Assembly: GCA_002369495.1 (NCBI GenBank)
Contig: DFFD01000119.1
Location: 1 to 6,203, forward strand
DNA from: Lachnospiraceae bacterium UBA3785
Lineage (GTDB): Bacteria > Bacillota > Clostridia > Lachnospirales > Lachnospiraceae
Length of the DNA stretch: 6,203 nucleotides
Direction of reading: 5' to 3'
The notes under the pieces are model-generated. The model was not told the origin of the DNA and searched no databases. It was given only the letters and a program-made list of their open reading frames with translations. The translations under genes were made by a program, and so were the position numbers. Below are positions 1-5,883 of the stretch, one piece after another; the stretch's first letter is position 1; the number at the start of each line of letters is the position of its first letter.

Positions 1-503
1 ATCAGCGGCATCCGGTCATGGATGAAGCGGATCTCCTCGCCGGGTTCCCTCGTCAGGACCACAAATACCGGGAATCCTTCATCTATCCGGTACAGGCCGC
101 ACATCCATGTCATAGTAGAACCCTTCGGCTGGATCATGTACTTGTCCCCGGTGTAATTCTTCCCGTCATTCCCGCGCAGGTGTTCCCATTCGAAGTACCA
201 TGACGCCGGCACGATACAGCGCCTGCGCTCCCAGGCTTCCTTAAACGTCAGTTTGACGGCTGCGGTCTCGGACCGGGCGTTCATCATCAGCGATCTTCCC
301 GCAAAGCCCCACTTCATGGGAAATACAGCTCTCTTGCCGGAGCGGTTCGGCGCGATGACCGGCACGGCATCCGTTGGCCGCATCTCACCGTATGTTTTGA
401 CCTGGGTCTTTTCCTGGCATTTTCTGACGAGCGAGGAGCGGTTCATTTCCTCTACGATCGCGCGGAGCTCCGGCGATTCGTCAGCCCAATAACGACAACA
501 CAT
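1..503 (-). CDS. SRAP (HMCES/YedK-like) abasic-site protein, 3'-truncated by window edge
   Basis: This encodes a SOS response-associated peptidase (SRAP) family protein. Family knowledge: after removal of Met1, Cys2 forms a covalent thiazolidine link to abasic sites in single-stranded DNA, shielding them from cleavage. The first 167 residues are visible. Cys2 (start MCCRYW), Asn75 (NARSET), Glu105 (WYFEW) and His162 (FIHDRMP) match the known active-site Cys-Asn-Glu-His set in identity and spacing. The MCCRY start, rather than MCGR, is common in clostridial members. The ATG at 501-503 follows a GAGGTG ribosome binding site (511-516) by seven bases. Family members are about 200-230 residues, so some 40-60 residues lie beyond the left edge. 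It lies 96 bases after the AT-rich cargo gene and returns to GC-rich codon use. No convincing promoter is seen between them, so it may be co-transcribed. The family call is firm; a role in conjugation is inference. Confidence 0.93.
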   Translation of the reverse strand, partial: MCCRYWADESPELRAIVEEMNRSSLVRKCQEKTQVKTYGEMRPTDAVPVIAPNRSGKRAVFPMKWGFAGRSLMMNARSETAAVKLTFKEAWERRRCIVPASWYFEWEHLRGNDGKNYTGDKYMIQPKGSTMTWMCGLYRIDEGFPVFVVLTREPGEEIRFIHDRMPL

Positions 504-510
504 GTGTTTT

Positions 511-516
511 CACCTC
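511..516 (-). promoter_or_regulatory. Ribosome binding site of the SRAP gene
   Basis: GAGGTG on the minus strand lies seven bases before the ATG at 503. It fixes the start so that the catalytic cysteine is residue 2, which the family requires. Confidence 0.75.
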
Positions 517-580
517 GAATGAAAGTCAGGAGCTTGAGTGGTGCATGTCTAACTAGAATGAATTGTTCGCCGGTCAACAG

Positions 581-606
581 CGATTAGGAACGCGATTTGC
601 TAATCG
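581..606 (-). repeat. Inverted repeat spanning the stop codon of the AT-rich gene
   Basis: The arms CGATTAG (581-587) and CTAATCG (600-606) are a perfect 7-bp inverted repeat around a 12-base loop. The stop codon of the upstream gene lies in one arm. No T-run follows on the minus strand, so this is not a standard intrinsic terminator. It could be a weak 3'-end hairpin or chance. Confidence 0.35.
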
Positions 607-1097
607 TGCCACTTTGAAAATCTTGGCTTATATTGCTTCTTATAAACTTTTTCAAACCATTCATCAAATCTTGGGTCTTCTGTATTTAATGTTGGAATAA
701 CTAAATTATCTTTGGCTGTTACTATTATACCATTCGGTGAAAGAACAAAGGGATATATAGAGTCATTAGCAATCCCTAAAGCATAAAATTTCATTATTGT
801 ATCCAGATCTTCCGTCCAATATCCATCCATATAGTCTATAAACCCTTCTCTGAAGGACATGGTTTTTTTTGAAGTGTCATGGAAGGCTCTAATTTGGCCA
901 AACATATAATCGATATATTCTGAATATTCAATTATTTTCCCGACGCTAAGCTTAATTACTCCGCTTCCATTCTGTACAACTTCTGAACTTAGCACCTCAA
1001 CTGGTTTTGAAACATGCCCTTTGTCATTTATGGCTTCTTTATAAATATCATCAATGAAATCCGGGTCTAAATCTATAGGATCGAACTCATAACTCAT
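600..1097 (-). CDS. Hypothetical protein, AT-rich putative cargo gene (165 aa)
   Basis: I do not recognise this protein. It is a soluble, mostly acidic mixed alpha/beta sequence of 165 residues with no signal peptide or membrane segment. The N-terminus is rich in Asp (start MSYEFDPIDLD). A helical middle contains YSEYIDYMFGQIRAFHD (residues 58-74), followed by IYPFVLSPNGIIV (114-126), which looks like two beta strands, and a basic-aromatic tail DPRFDEWFEKVYKKQYKPRF (141-160). The start at 1097 is chosen because AAAGGTGG lies about ten bases upstream. The frame stays open for 22 more residues to 1163, but that extension is basic, unlike the protein, and crosses the leader. The gene uses AT-ended codons (TAT, AAA, GAT, ATA), unlike all neighbours, which suggests horizontal acquisition. 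Its place between the transfer operon and SRAP is typical of cargo. An immunity or defence role is possible but unsupported. Confidence 0.75.
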   Translation of the reverse strand: MSYEFDPIDLDPDFIDDIYKEAINDKGHVSKPVEVLSSEVVQNGSGVIKLSVGKIIEYSEYIDYMFGQIRAFHDTSKKTMSFREGFIDYMDGYWTEDLDTIMKFYALGIANDSIYPFVLSPNGIIVTAKDNLVIPTLNTEDPRFDEWFEKVYKKQYKPRFSKWHD

Positions 1098-1126
1098 ACG
1101 AAAACACCCACCTTTCTTGTTGTTCC

Positions 1127-1144
1127 GCAGCCTTGCAAGACTGC
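1127..1144 (-). other. Leader hairpin upstream of the AT-rich gene
   Basis: On the minus strand GCAGTCT and AGGCTGC pair (seven base pairs, one of them G-U) around a TGCA loop. It lies about 30 bases before the start at 1097, inside the long untranslated leader, and could affect translation. The structure is short and may be incidental. Confidence 0.3.
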
Positions 1145-1159
1145 TCCTGATACCTGGTC

Positions 1160-1185
1160 TCATCCGACTCGCCTGGATGATTTTT
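1160..1185 (+). other. Hairpin followed by a T-run (terminator-like on the plus strand)
   Basis: TCATCC (1160-1165) and GGATGA (1175-1180) form a 6-bp inverted repeat with a 9-base loop, followed by TTTTT (1181-1185) on the plus strand. No plus-strand gene is accepted upstream, so it may be a remnant, an antisense terminator or chance. Confidence 0.25.
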
Positions 1186-1217
1186 AAACCCCGTTATGCA
1201 AAGGTTCCTTATAAAAT

Positions 1218-1245
1218 ATAATATCATATACAAGATCCAATTCAA
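1218..1245 (-). promoter_or_regulatory. Probable sigma-A-type promoter for the AT-rich gene
   Basis: On the minus strand TTGAAT (1240-1245; four of six to TTGACA) is followed after 16 bases by TATTAT (1218-1223; five of six to TATAAT). The -10 is preceded by TGA (1224-1226), giving an extended -10 of the TGN type. Transcription would start near 1211 and leave a leader of about 115 bases before the start at 1097. The setting is AT-rich, so some resemblance is expected by chance. The position just after the operon-end hairpin makes biological sense. Confidence 0.5.
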
Positions 1246-1277
1246 CTTAATTTATGTATCACAAAACAGATTGCTTA

Positions 1278-1305
1278 TACCCGGGCAGCTTACGCCGCCC
1301 GGGTA
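1278..1305 (-). terminator. Strong GC hairpin ending the transfer operon
   Basis: Arms 1278-1289 and 1294-1305 pair over 12 bp, with a single G-U pair on the minus strand (A-C mismatch on the plus strand). They close a GUAA loop of the stable GNRA class. The hairpin begins five bases after the TAA stop at 1311-1313. The following minus-strand bases are AT-rich but lack a compact T-run (a TTTT appears only about 11 bases on), so termination may be partial. In the plus direction a TTTT lies closer to the stem (1309-1312), so it might act both ways. Confidence 0.65.
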
Positions 1306-1310
1306 CTGTT

Positions 1311-1883
1311 TTACCTCTCTCTGCTACGCTCCCAGGGCTTCCTCTCCGTCTGCCCCGGCCTCTCACGGGCCTCCTGCCTCTTCTCCCCCAGCTGGCTTCG
1401 CACCGAATCCCGGCTCTGTCCGTCTCTCCGGCCGTAGTCCCGGCTGTTCTCACTGCGGGATCCACCCGCACGGTGGTACGACTCCTTGTCATCGCCGCTT
1501 CTCGTCTCTCTGTCCCCACCATGCCGCTCTTCACGCTCACGGTAGCGCTCCTTATAAGACTCGACCATCGCCTTAAGCTCACGGTTGGGGATCTGCGCCT
1601 CCTCGTTGATCCACTCGGTCCTCCCGTCACCGGTCTGGGCCTCATAGGGTTTCGTCACCGTCGTATAGCTGTCGGCCGGCAGCTTCGCCCAGAGGCCCTT
1701 CCCGTACTTGTTCTCATGGACACTCCTCGCGGGGAGCACGAAGGACTTCCAGGGGGTCTTGTCGTCGCGGTCTTCATTCGGGATCATGATCCGCATGAAT
1801 TCCTTCCCGCTCTTCGACGTGAAGGGCTCCGCCAGCCCCCGTCCGAACTTGATCGTGATCTCTTCCCTCTTATACTCTGCCAT
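1311..1883 (-). CDS. Basic hypothetical protein with its own start inside the JAB fusion frame (190 aa)
   Basis: This is the C-terminal half of the 370-residue frame and is probably also made on its own. ATG at 1881-1883 follows AAAGGAG by seven bases, with a second GGAG just before it (together 1891-1901). It is among the best ribosome binding sites in the window and would be odd inside a single gene. Residues 1-80 look like a compact beta-rich domain (REEITIKFGRG, FMRIMIPNED, WKSFVLPARSVHENKYGKG, GLWAKLPAD). Residues 105-190 are highly charged, rich in Arg, Glu, Ser and Asp (KERYREREER and later RS/RD runs), and probably disordered and nucleic-acid binding. I do not recognise a named family. 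It reads like small conserved proteins of clostridial conjugative elements. Position at the operon end and basic charge suggest a DNA-binding accessory, by inference only. Confidence 0.6.
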   Translation of the reverse strand: MAEYKREEITIKFGRGLAEPFTSKSGKEFMRIMIPNEDRDDKTPWKSFVLPARSVHENKYGKGLWAKLPADSYTTVTKPYEAQTGDGRTEWINEEAQIPNRELKAMVESYKERYREREERHGGDRETRSGDDKESYHRAGGSRSENSRDYGRRDGQSRDSVRSQLGEKRQEARERPGQTERKPWERSRER

Positions 1884-2423
1884 ATTGTTTCTCCTTTCTC
1901 CGTAGACGGCGCGGTCCTCCGCCGCTGCCGTCTTCTTTTTCCTCGGTTTGTATTTCCTTTCAAAATCAAGCGTCCCTTTGTCCCGGAAGCTGTACGTCGC
2001 CATCGTGCCGGTCCCCACGATGATGTGGTCAAGGCAGGGGATGCTGATGAGCTTCCCCGCCTCGATCACCCTCTCCGTGAGGCTGATATCATCCGGCGAG
2101 GGGCTCGGGTCCCCCGTCGGGTGGTTGTGCAGCATGATGAAGGACCTCGCGTTCGAGAGGATCGCCGTCTTGAAAAGGTTCCCCAGCTCCACCGGCGAGA
2201 AATCGAGCGTCCCCACCGAGACAATGTGGAAATTGATGGGCTTCAGGCCGGAATTGAGGTTCACCACACAGACGACCTCGCGGTCATACTTTGCCATCTC
2301 CCTTGACATGATCCGGACCGCTTCGTCCGAATTGCTGAGCGGTTCCTCCGCGTAAAGCGACTCCCCCTCAGTGATCCGCACTCGCACCTCTTTAAGCTCA
2401 GTCGGATCCTTCTTCCTTGCCAT
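1311..2423 (-). CDS. RadC-like JAB domain protein fused in frame to a basic element-encoded protein (370 aa)
   Basis: Residues about 25-160 form a JAB/MPN domain of the RadC type. The motif HNHPTGDPSPSPDD (99-112) carries the metal ligands His99, His101 and Asp112 in the pattern H-x-H-P-x6-S-x2-D, and Glu49 is a likely catalytic acid. The N-terminal helix-hairpin-helix part of chromosomal RadC is absent, as in short element-borne copies. The function of RadC-type proteins is unsettled; a metal-dependent hydrolase or DNA-associated role is presumed. A basic linker (YKPRKKK, 158-164) leads with no stop codon into a second domain that starts at Met181, described in its own entry. JAB proteins of this kind are usually about 150-170 residues, so 370 is unusually long. 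The start at 2423 has GGAGGTG ten bases upstream (2434-2440) and overlaps the microprotein stop by 26 bases. The JAB call is firm; whether the full fusion is made is uncertain. Confidence 0.85.
   Translation of the reverse strand: MARKKDPTELKEVRVRITEGESLYAEEPLSNSDEAVRIMSREMAKYDREVVCVVNLNSGLKPINFHIVSVGTLDFSPVELGNLFKTAILSNARSFIMLHNHPTGDPSPSPDDISLTERVIEAGKLISIPCLDHIIVGTGTMATYSFRDKGTLDFERKYKPRKKKTAAAEDRAVYGERRNNMAEYKREEITIKFGRGLAEPFTSKSGKEFMRIMIPNEDRDDKTPWKSFVLPARSVHENKYGKGLWAKLPADSYTTVTKPYEAQTGDGRTEWINEEAQIPNRELKAMVESYKERYREREERHGGDRETRSGDDKESYHRAGGSRSENSRDYGRRDGQSRDSVRSQLGEKRQEARERPGQTERKPWERSRER
1891..1901 (-). promoter_or_regulatory. Internal ribosome binding site within the JAB fusion frame
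   Basis: The minus strand reads GGAGAAAGGAG, seven bases before the ATG at 1883. In the long frame the same bases encode part of GERRN. This argues that an independent start was once, or still is, used here. Confidence 0.6.
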
Positions 2424-2529
2424 ATACCAGCGTCACCTCCACGATCGTGCCTTCCGGCATCGAACAGACATAGTCCCGGAGCTCCTCAAAAGTCATCTCC
2501 TCAGAGGAGCTCGTCGTCTTCTTCGTCAT
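2398..2529 (-). CDS. 43-residue microprotein overlapping both neighbours
   Basis: This small gene encodes a 43-residue soluble protein, starting [20 protein letters not shown] and ending [10 protein letters not shown] see a Ser/Thr-rich start, a likely helix ([12 protein letters not shown], residues 13-24) and a beta strand ([10 protein letters not shown], 27-36). No family is recognised. The ATG at 2527-2529 is nine bases after AGGAGG (2539-2544), which itself lies in the acidic tail of the DUF4366 gene. The start overlaps that gene by 29 bases, and the TGA stop overlaps the JAB gene start by 26 bases. Such double overlap implies translational coupling and a real gene. A second Met (residue 12) directly abuts a GAGGAG with no spacing, so the first is preferred. 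It could be a modulator of either neighbour, but this is not shown. Confidence 0.7.
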   Translation of the reverse strand: MTKKTTSSSEEMTFEELRDYVCSMPEGTIVEVTLVYGKEEGSD

Positions 2530-3394
2530 AATAATAGTCCTCCTCGTCCGAAGCGCTTTCCTGCGTCTCTTCCTCTTCCACATAGTCCGCGTCCGGGTCC
2601 ACCTGCGCGTCCTCTTCCTTCTTTTTCTTCTGTAAAATGAAGACCGCCGCGCCTGCCCCGCCGATCATAAGAAGGAGAAGTGCCATCACACCGGGCAGGA
2701 TGCTTCCGGATTTCTTCTCAGGTTCATCCTCGATTTCCGGCGTTTCCGTCACCGTCGGCTCTACCTCCTCTGTCGGTTCAGGGACCGACTCCTGGCGGAG
2801 CTTCTCCGCGTCCTCCTCGTCAAGGAGCGCAAAGAGGTCCTCCTCATCGACCTGGTTCAGGAAATGGACGTTCTCGTTCCCCTTCTCATCGCGGTCGATG
2901 ATCAGATAAAAATAATTCCCGTTCTTCGTCACCACCGTGACAAACTGCTTCCCGGGCACGTCCGTACCCCCGATGTCATCGACAAGGGAGAGGTTCCCGT
3001 CAGGCGTGAGCGGATCCTCTTCTTCTGATCCAGCCGTTTCCGCCCTGCTGTCCGAGCTTCGGTCAATGACCGGGTCTGCCACCCTTTCCGATTTTTCCTC
3101 TTTGGATTCGGCTTCAGGAGTAGCAGTGGGGCTGGGAACAGCTGTCACCTTTGGCGTCCCTGCAGGTTCCGGCGTTTCGGCCTTCGTGCCCGGCTGCGGC
3201 GCAGTGCTCACCACCGGCGTTTTTGCCGCTTCCGTGACTTCCGGAGCTGCCGTCACCGCCGGCACATCCGGGTCCTCAAGGACGATCTCACCGACCAGTG
3301 TATCCCGGGGCGGGTCGCCCGCCCATACCGGCATGACTGTCACCATCATCAAAAATGCGGCAGCTGCGGCCGCCGCTCTCATGTGTCTTTTCAT
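2501..3394 (-). CDS. DUF4366 (CD1107-family) mobile element membrane protein
   Basis: This is a membrane-anchored surface protein of the DUF4366 family, found in transfer regions of clostridial conjugative elements; its molecular role is unknown. Residues 1-25 are a signal peptide: KRHMR, an alanine-rich core and a VWA-G cleavage site. About 45-120 is a Pro/Thr/Ala/Glu-rich stalk. The core at about 145-195 contains [19 protein letters not shown] and [18 protein letters not shown], the segment by which I recognise DUF4366. A second acidic Pro/Thr stretch leads to a transmembrane helix (about 232-255), followed by KKKKEE and a very acidic cytoplasmic tail ([15 protein letters not shown]). The ATG at 3394 shares one base with the DUF4315 stop (TGATG) and has GAGGAGG about ten bases upstream, within that gene; an in-frame GTG at 3397 is less likely. 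It follows DUF4315 and the hydrolase as in related elements, so the three probably act in one envelope complex. Confidence 0.88.
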   Translation of the reverse strand: MKRHMRAAAAAAAFLMMVTVMPVWAGDPPRDTLVGEIVLEDPDVPAVTAAPEVTEAAKTPVVSTAPQPGTKAETPEPAGTPKVTAVPSPTATPEAESKEEKSERVADPVIDRSSDSRAETAGSEEEDPLTPDGNLSLVDDIGGTDVPGKQFVTVVTKNGNYFYLIIDRDEKGNENVHFLNQVDEEDLFALLDEEDAEKLRQESVPEPTEEVEPTVTETPEIEDEPEKKSGSILPGVMALLLLMIGGAGAAVFILQKKKKEEDAQVDPDADYVEEEETQESASDEEDYYYDEEDDELL

Positions 3395-3660
3395 CACTCG
3401 ATCACCTCCTCAGCGAGTGACTGCCCGTCAGGCTCCTCCGGCTCATCATCCGGTTTCTGCATCTCACCTCTTCTGGCCTTTTCGATGACGAGGGCCAGTT
3501 CCTCAGGCGACAGGTCCGCTGCCTCAAAGATGCCGTAGACCTCTGTCTTTTCGGCTTCCACATATGCCTCCTCAAGCTCCTTCACTCTCTTTGTCCACTC
3601 CTCAAGCCTTTCCCTGGCTTTCTCGAGCTCCTTCTTCAGTTTGATCCTCTTATTTGCCAT
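3394..3660 (-). CDS. DUF4315 small coiled-coil protein
   Basis: This 88-residue protein matches the DUF4315 type seen beside DUF4366 in clostridial conjugative elements. Residues 5-40 form a highly charged helix, probably a coiled coil ([19 protein letters not shown] with hydrophobic residues in heptad spacing). Next comes a second amphipathic helix, [18 protein letters not shown] (48-65), then an acidic Pro-rich tail ([10 protein letters not shown]). No signal peptide or membrane helix is present, so it is cytoplasmic. AAGGAGG (3664-3670) lies only three bases before the ATG, a short spacing, but no other start is plausible. It begins 18 bases after the hydrolase stop and overlaps the DUF4366 start by one base, and its last codons supply the DUF4366 ribosome binding site. 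Function is unknown; a scaffold for the transfer machine is inference. Confidence 0.87.
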   Translation of the reverse strand: MANKRIKLKKELEKARERLEEWTKRVKELEEAYVEAEKTEVYGIFEAADLSPEELALVIEKARRGEMQKPDDEPEEPDGQSLAEEVIE

Positions 3661-3663
3661 AAT

Positions 3664-3670
3664 CCTCCTT
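3664..3670 (-). promoter_or_regulatory. Closely spaced ribosome binding site of the DUF4315 gene
   Basis: AAGGAGG on the minus strand ends three bases before the ATG at 3660, closer than the usual 5-9. There is no alternative ATG nearby, so expression may lean on re-initiation after the hydrolase stop 18 bases upstream. Confidence 0.55.
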
Positions 3671-3678
3671 CGGACCGG

Positions 3679-5883
3679 TCATCCGATCCTTCCATATTGA
3701 TAAAAATGTGCCCGCCAGTAATCCGTCTCGATGCTCGCGTACTGGACGGGATGCCCGCAGTGGATCATCATGCCGTTCCCGACATAGATCCCGACATGGC
3801 TCGCACCCGCAGTGTCATAGGTCCCCCGGAAAAAGACCAGGTCGCCCGGCCTTGCCTCCGACGGCGGTACATAAGCGCACGTCTGACGGAGCCCCTCGGC
3901 CGTCTGCCGTCCCACGTTCCATCCGTTCCCGCTGTGGTTGATGACCCAGCTCACGAACCCTGAACAGTCGAACCCGGTCTCAGGGCTGCTCCCGCCCCAG
4001 ACATAGGGCAGGCCCAGATACCGCTCTGCCTCCCGGAGCATCCCGGCAAAGGCAGTGTCCGACAGGGCTTCCGGCGGGACCCGGTAGTCCGTGTCCGCCC
4101 CCTCCGAAAGGTCCGTATAGATGTCCGGCGGGAAAACGCCCTCCCTGTTCCCTTTCGTCTCAAGGAGGAGCTCATACCTCGCCTGCTGCAGGTCCGTCAA
4201 ATGAAAACCTCCCATTGCGGAGGCGATCCCATCATTTTTCACGGCTGCGGTGAGGACCCTTTCCGTCACAGTCTCCGTGATCTCGACGGATCCGCTCCCG
4301 TTGTCATCCGCCAGGAATGCCTCCCAGGTCTGATGGCCGTGGGCCTGCGCCGTCGCGTGGTCATCATAATAGACGTCAAAGGTGACTCCGTACCGGTTCA
4401 ACGGCCCCGTGTCCTCGACGACATACTCTGTGCCGTTCATGATGACATGGGTCCCGAATGGGAGGAGCGGGTCGTATTTGTCGACCGCGATCGTGTGCGC
4501 GGCCTGCGGCATGACACCGCTGGCTGTCGCTCCCCCGGCCCAGGGCCCGCAGCAGAGGGCACAGTTGCAGTAGCCGCTCGTCACGACCTGCCCCAGCGAC
4601 TCCCCGACCCGGACGGTCCGGGTCCTTGTCGTCGTCTCGGCAGACGTTCGGTAGGTCACCTCGTACTGGGCTTCAAATATACGCCGCAGGATCTCCCGGA
4701 CCTCTTCTTCCGTGTAATCCTCATAGAGGACCGTGAGTAGGGCCGCGAGCTCATAGGCGTTGTGCCCGACTTCACCTCCCTCGATTCGGTAGACATCATA
4801 GCCTGGATAGCGGGTCCGGAGGCTCCCCAGGTCTCTCCGAAGGGCAGTCTCAAGTCCCCGGTAGCGGTCCTCGACAGCCGTAAGTTCCTGCTCTTCCGCC
4901 GTAAACGACGCGCTCATGACGACACCGGAACCGGTCTCAAGGAAGGCCGTACAGGATGAAAGCGATATGCTGATGACGGAAAGCAGTCCGATCAGGATGA
5001 TCCCTGCCGTGACGACTACCCCGCTGGTCTTCCTGAGGGCCTCTGCGATATTTCGTACGGAGAACCGTTCCCCTGCCTTTCCGGCAGTCCCGGCGATGCC
5101 GCCGGCTGCCTCCATGAATGACCTTCGGCTCCGTTCATAGCTGGCCTGCTGCGCCCTCTTTTTCTGCCGCCATCTTGAGAGCGGGTTTGAGACAGCCTCT
5201 GCCTCCGGGATATCATTTCTCCCTGAAAACATCTGCCTGAAAGAGCCTTCTCTTCCGGAAATGTCTGCTGCTTTACCTGCGCCAGTAAATACGGTCGTAT
5301 CTTCTTCTCTGAAGACCACTTTTTCTGCTGCATCCCGGGTGCCCCCGTCTTCAGGCTGCTCCCGTTCGAGGAACATCCTCCGGTATCGGCCGCTCCTCAG
5401 GCTCCCGCTTACACGGCCTGCCCCGAACGCTGCGGCTCTCCCTGACAGGTTTCCTGCAAGGTGCGCCGTCCTCTCTGATATATCCTGGCCGGAGTTTTCC
5501 TCCGCTTCCTGATACGCTACTTCCGAGAACTGCCTCCCCGCAGTATCCGATAAATGCAGAACCCGTGTCCGGATCCGCCCTTTTTCGTAGAGCTTTTTGG
5601 AATAAACGTTCTCCGGTTTTTTATCTGCCTCTCTCTCCGGAGTTCTGTTTTTCGCTCTCCTTTGACTGCTATCAGCTCTTTTCCCTGCGGATCGATCCCC
5701 GGACCTTCTCTTATCTGTCTCTTCAGCCTTCTTCTCTGCCTTCCTGCTCTCCGCCCCCTCAAACCGCAGCTTCGATGCCGCGTATTTCCCGGCGTCCTTC
5801 TCCCGCGCCTCGAAGGGCCTTCCTTCATTTTTATCAGGCTCCTCCCTCGCGTGGAAGAGCCTTTCATTTTCCTTCTCCATCAT
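3679..5883 (-). CDS. Membrane-anchored 3D-domain plus NlpC/P60 peptidoglycan hydrolase (CD1108-like)
   Basis: This 734-residue protein is the cell-wall hydrolase of the conjugation apparatus. Residues 1-285 are a charged, low-complexity cytoplasmic region rich in Lys, Arg, Glu and Ser. One membrane helix lies at about 288-309 (VVVTAGIILIGLLSVISISL), so the rest is outside the cell. A charged segment (327-405) is followed by a 3D/RlpA-like double-psi barrel (about 432-525): YCNCALCCGPWAGG, IAVDKYDPLLPFGT, VEDTG and FDVYY, with the three conserved aspartates D468, D491 and D503. This suggests lytic glycan cleavage. The C-terminal NlpC/P60 domain (about 610-734) has Cys640 (FDCSGFVSW), His696 (SHVGIYVGNG) and probable third residue His708, as in peptidases that cut stem peptides. 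The first ATG (5883) overlaps the VirB4 stop by four bases (ATGA), but the second ATG (5880) is better spaced from GGGAGG. Equivalent to CwlT-type proteins but with a 3D domain instead of a lysozyme domain. Confidence 0.92.
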   Translation of the reverse strand: MMEKENERLFHAREEPDKNEGRPFEAREKDAGKYAASKLRFEGAESRKAEKKAEETDKRRSGDRSAGKRADSSQRRAKNRTPEREADKKPENVYSKKLYEKGRIRTRVLHLSDTAGRQFSEVAYQEAEENSGQDISERTAHLAGNLSGRAAAFGAGRVSGSLRSGRYRRMFLEREQPEDGGTRDAAEKVVFREEDTTVFTGAGKAADISGREGSFRQMFSGRNDIPEAEAVSNPLSRWRQKKRAQQASYERSRRSFMEAAGGIAGTAGKAGERFSVRNIAEALRKTSGVVVTAGIILIGLLSVISISLSSCTAFLETGSGVVMSASFTAEEQELTAVEDRYRGLETALRRDLGSLRTRYPGYDVYRIEGGEVGHNAYELAALLTVLYEDYTEEEVREILRRIFEAQYEVTYRTSAETTTRTRTVRVGESLGQVVTSGYCNCALCCGPWAGGATASGVMPQAAHTIAVDKYDPLLPFGTHVIMNGTEYVVEDTGPLNRYGVTFDVYYDDHATAQAHGHQTWEAFLADDNGSGSVEITETVTERVLTAAVKNDGIASAMGGFHLTDLQQARYELLLETKGNREGVFPPDIYTDLSEGADTDYRVPPEALSDTAFAGMLREAERYLGLPYVWGGSSPETGFDCSGFVSWVINHSGNGWNVGRQTAEGLRQTCAYVPPSEARPGDLVFFRGTYDTAGASHVGIYVGNGMMIHCGHPVQYASIETDYWRAHFYQYGRIG

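Noticed and set aside
547..577. Promoter for the SRAP gene with TTGACC as -35
   Set aside because: No hexamer at 16-19 bases spacing resembles TATAAT; the best (TAGTTA) is poor.
1098..1163. 22-residue N-terminal extension of the AT-rich gene
   Set aside because: The extension is basic and unlike the rest, and a good ribosome binding site directly precedes the ATG at 1097.
1254..2306. 350-residue open frame on the plus strand
   Set aside because: It is antisense to the JAB fusion gene, is rich in Arg, Pro and Leu with no recognisable domain, and is expected from GC-biased codons of the opposite strand.
3117..3270. Possible tandem repeat in the DUF4366 stalk
   Set aside because: The Pro/Thr/Ala-rich stretch is low complexity without a fixed repeat unit.
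2937..3488. 183-residue plus-strand frame rich in Ser, Gly and Val
   Set aside because: It is the reverse complement of the Pro/Thr/Ala-rich stalk of DUF4366 and part of DUF4315; the composition is fully explained by that.
4201..4740. 179-residue plus-strand frame
   Set aside because: It lies antisense to the 3D domain of the hydrolase, which has clear catalytic motifs on the minus strand.
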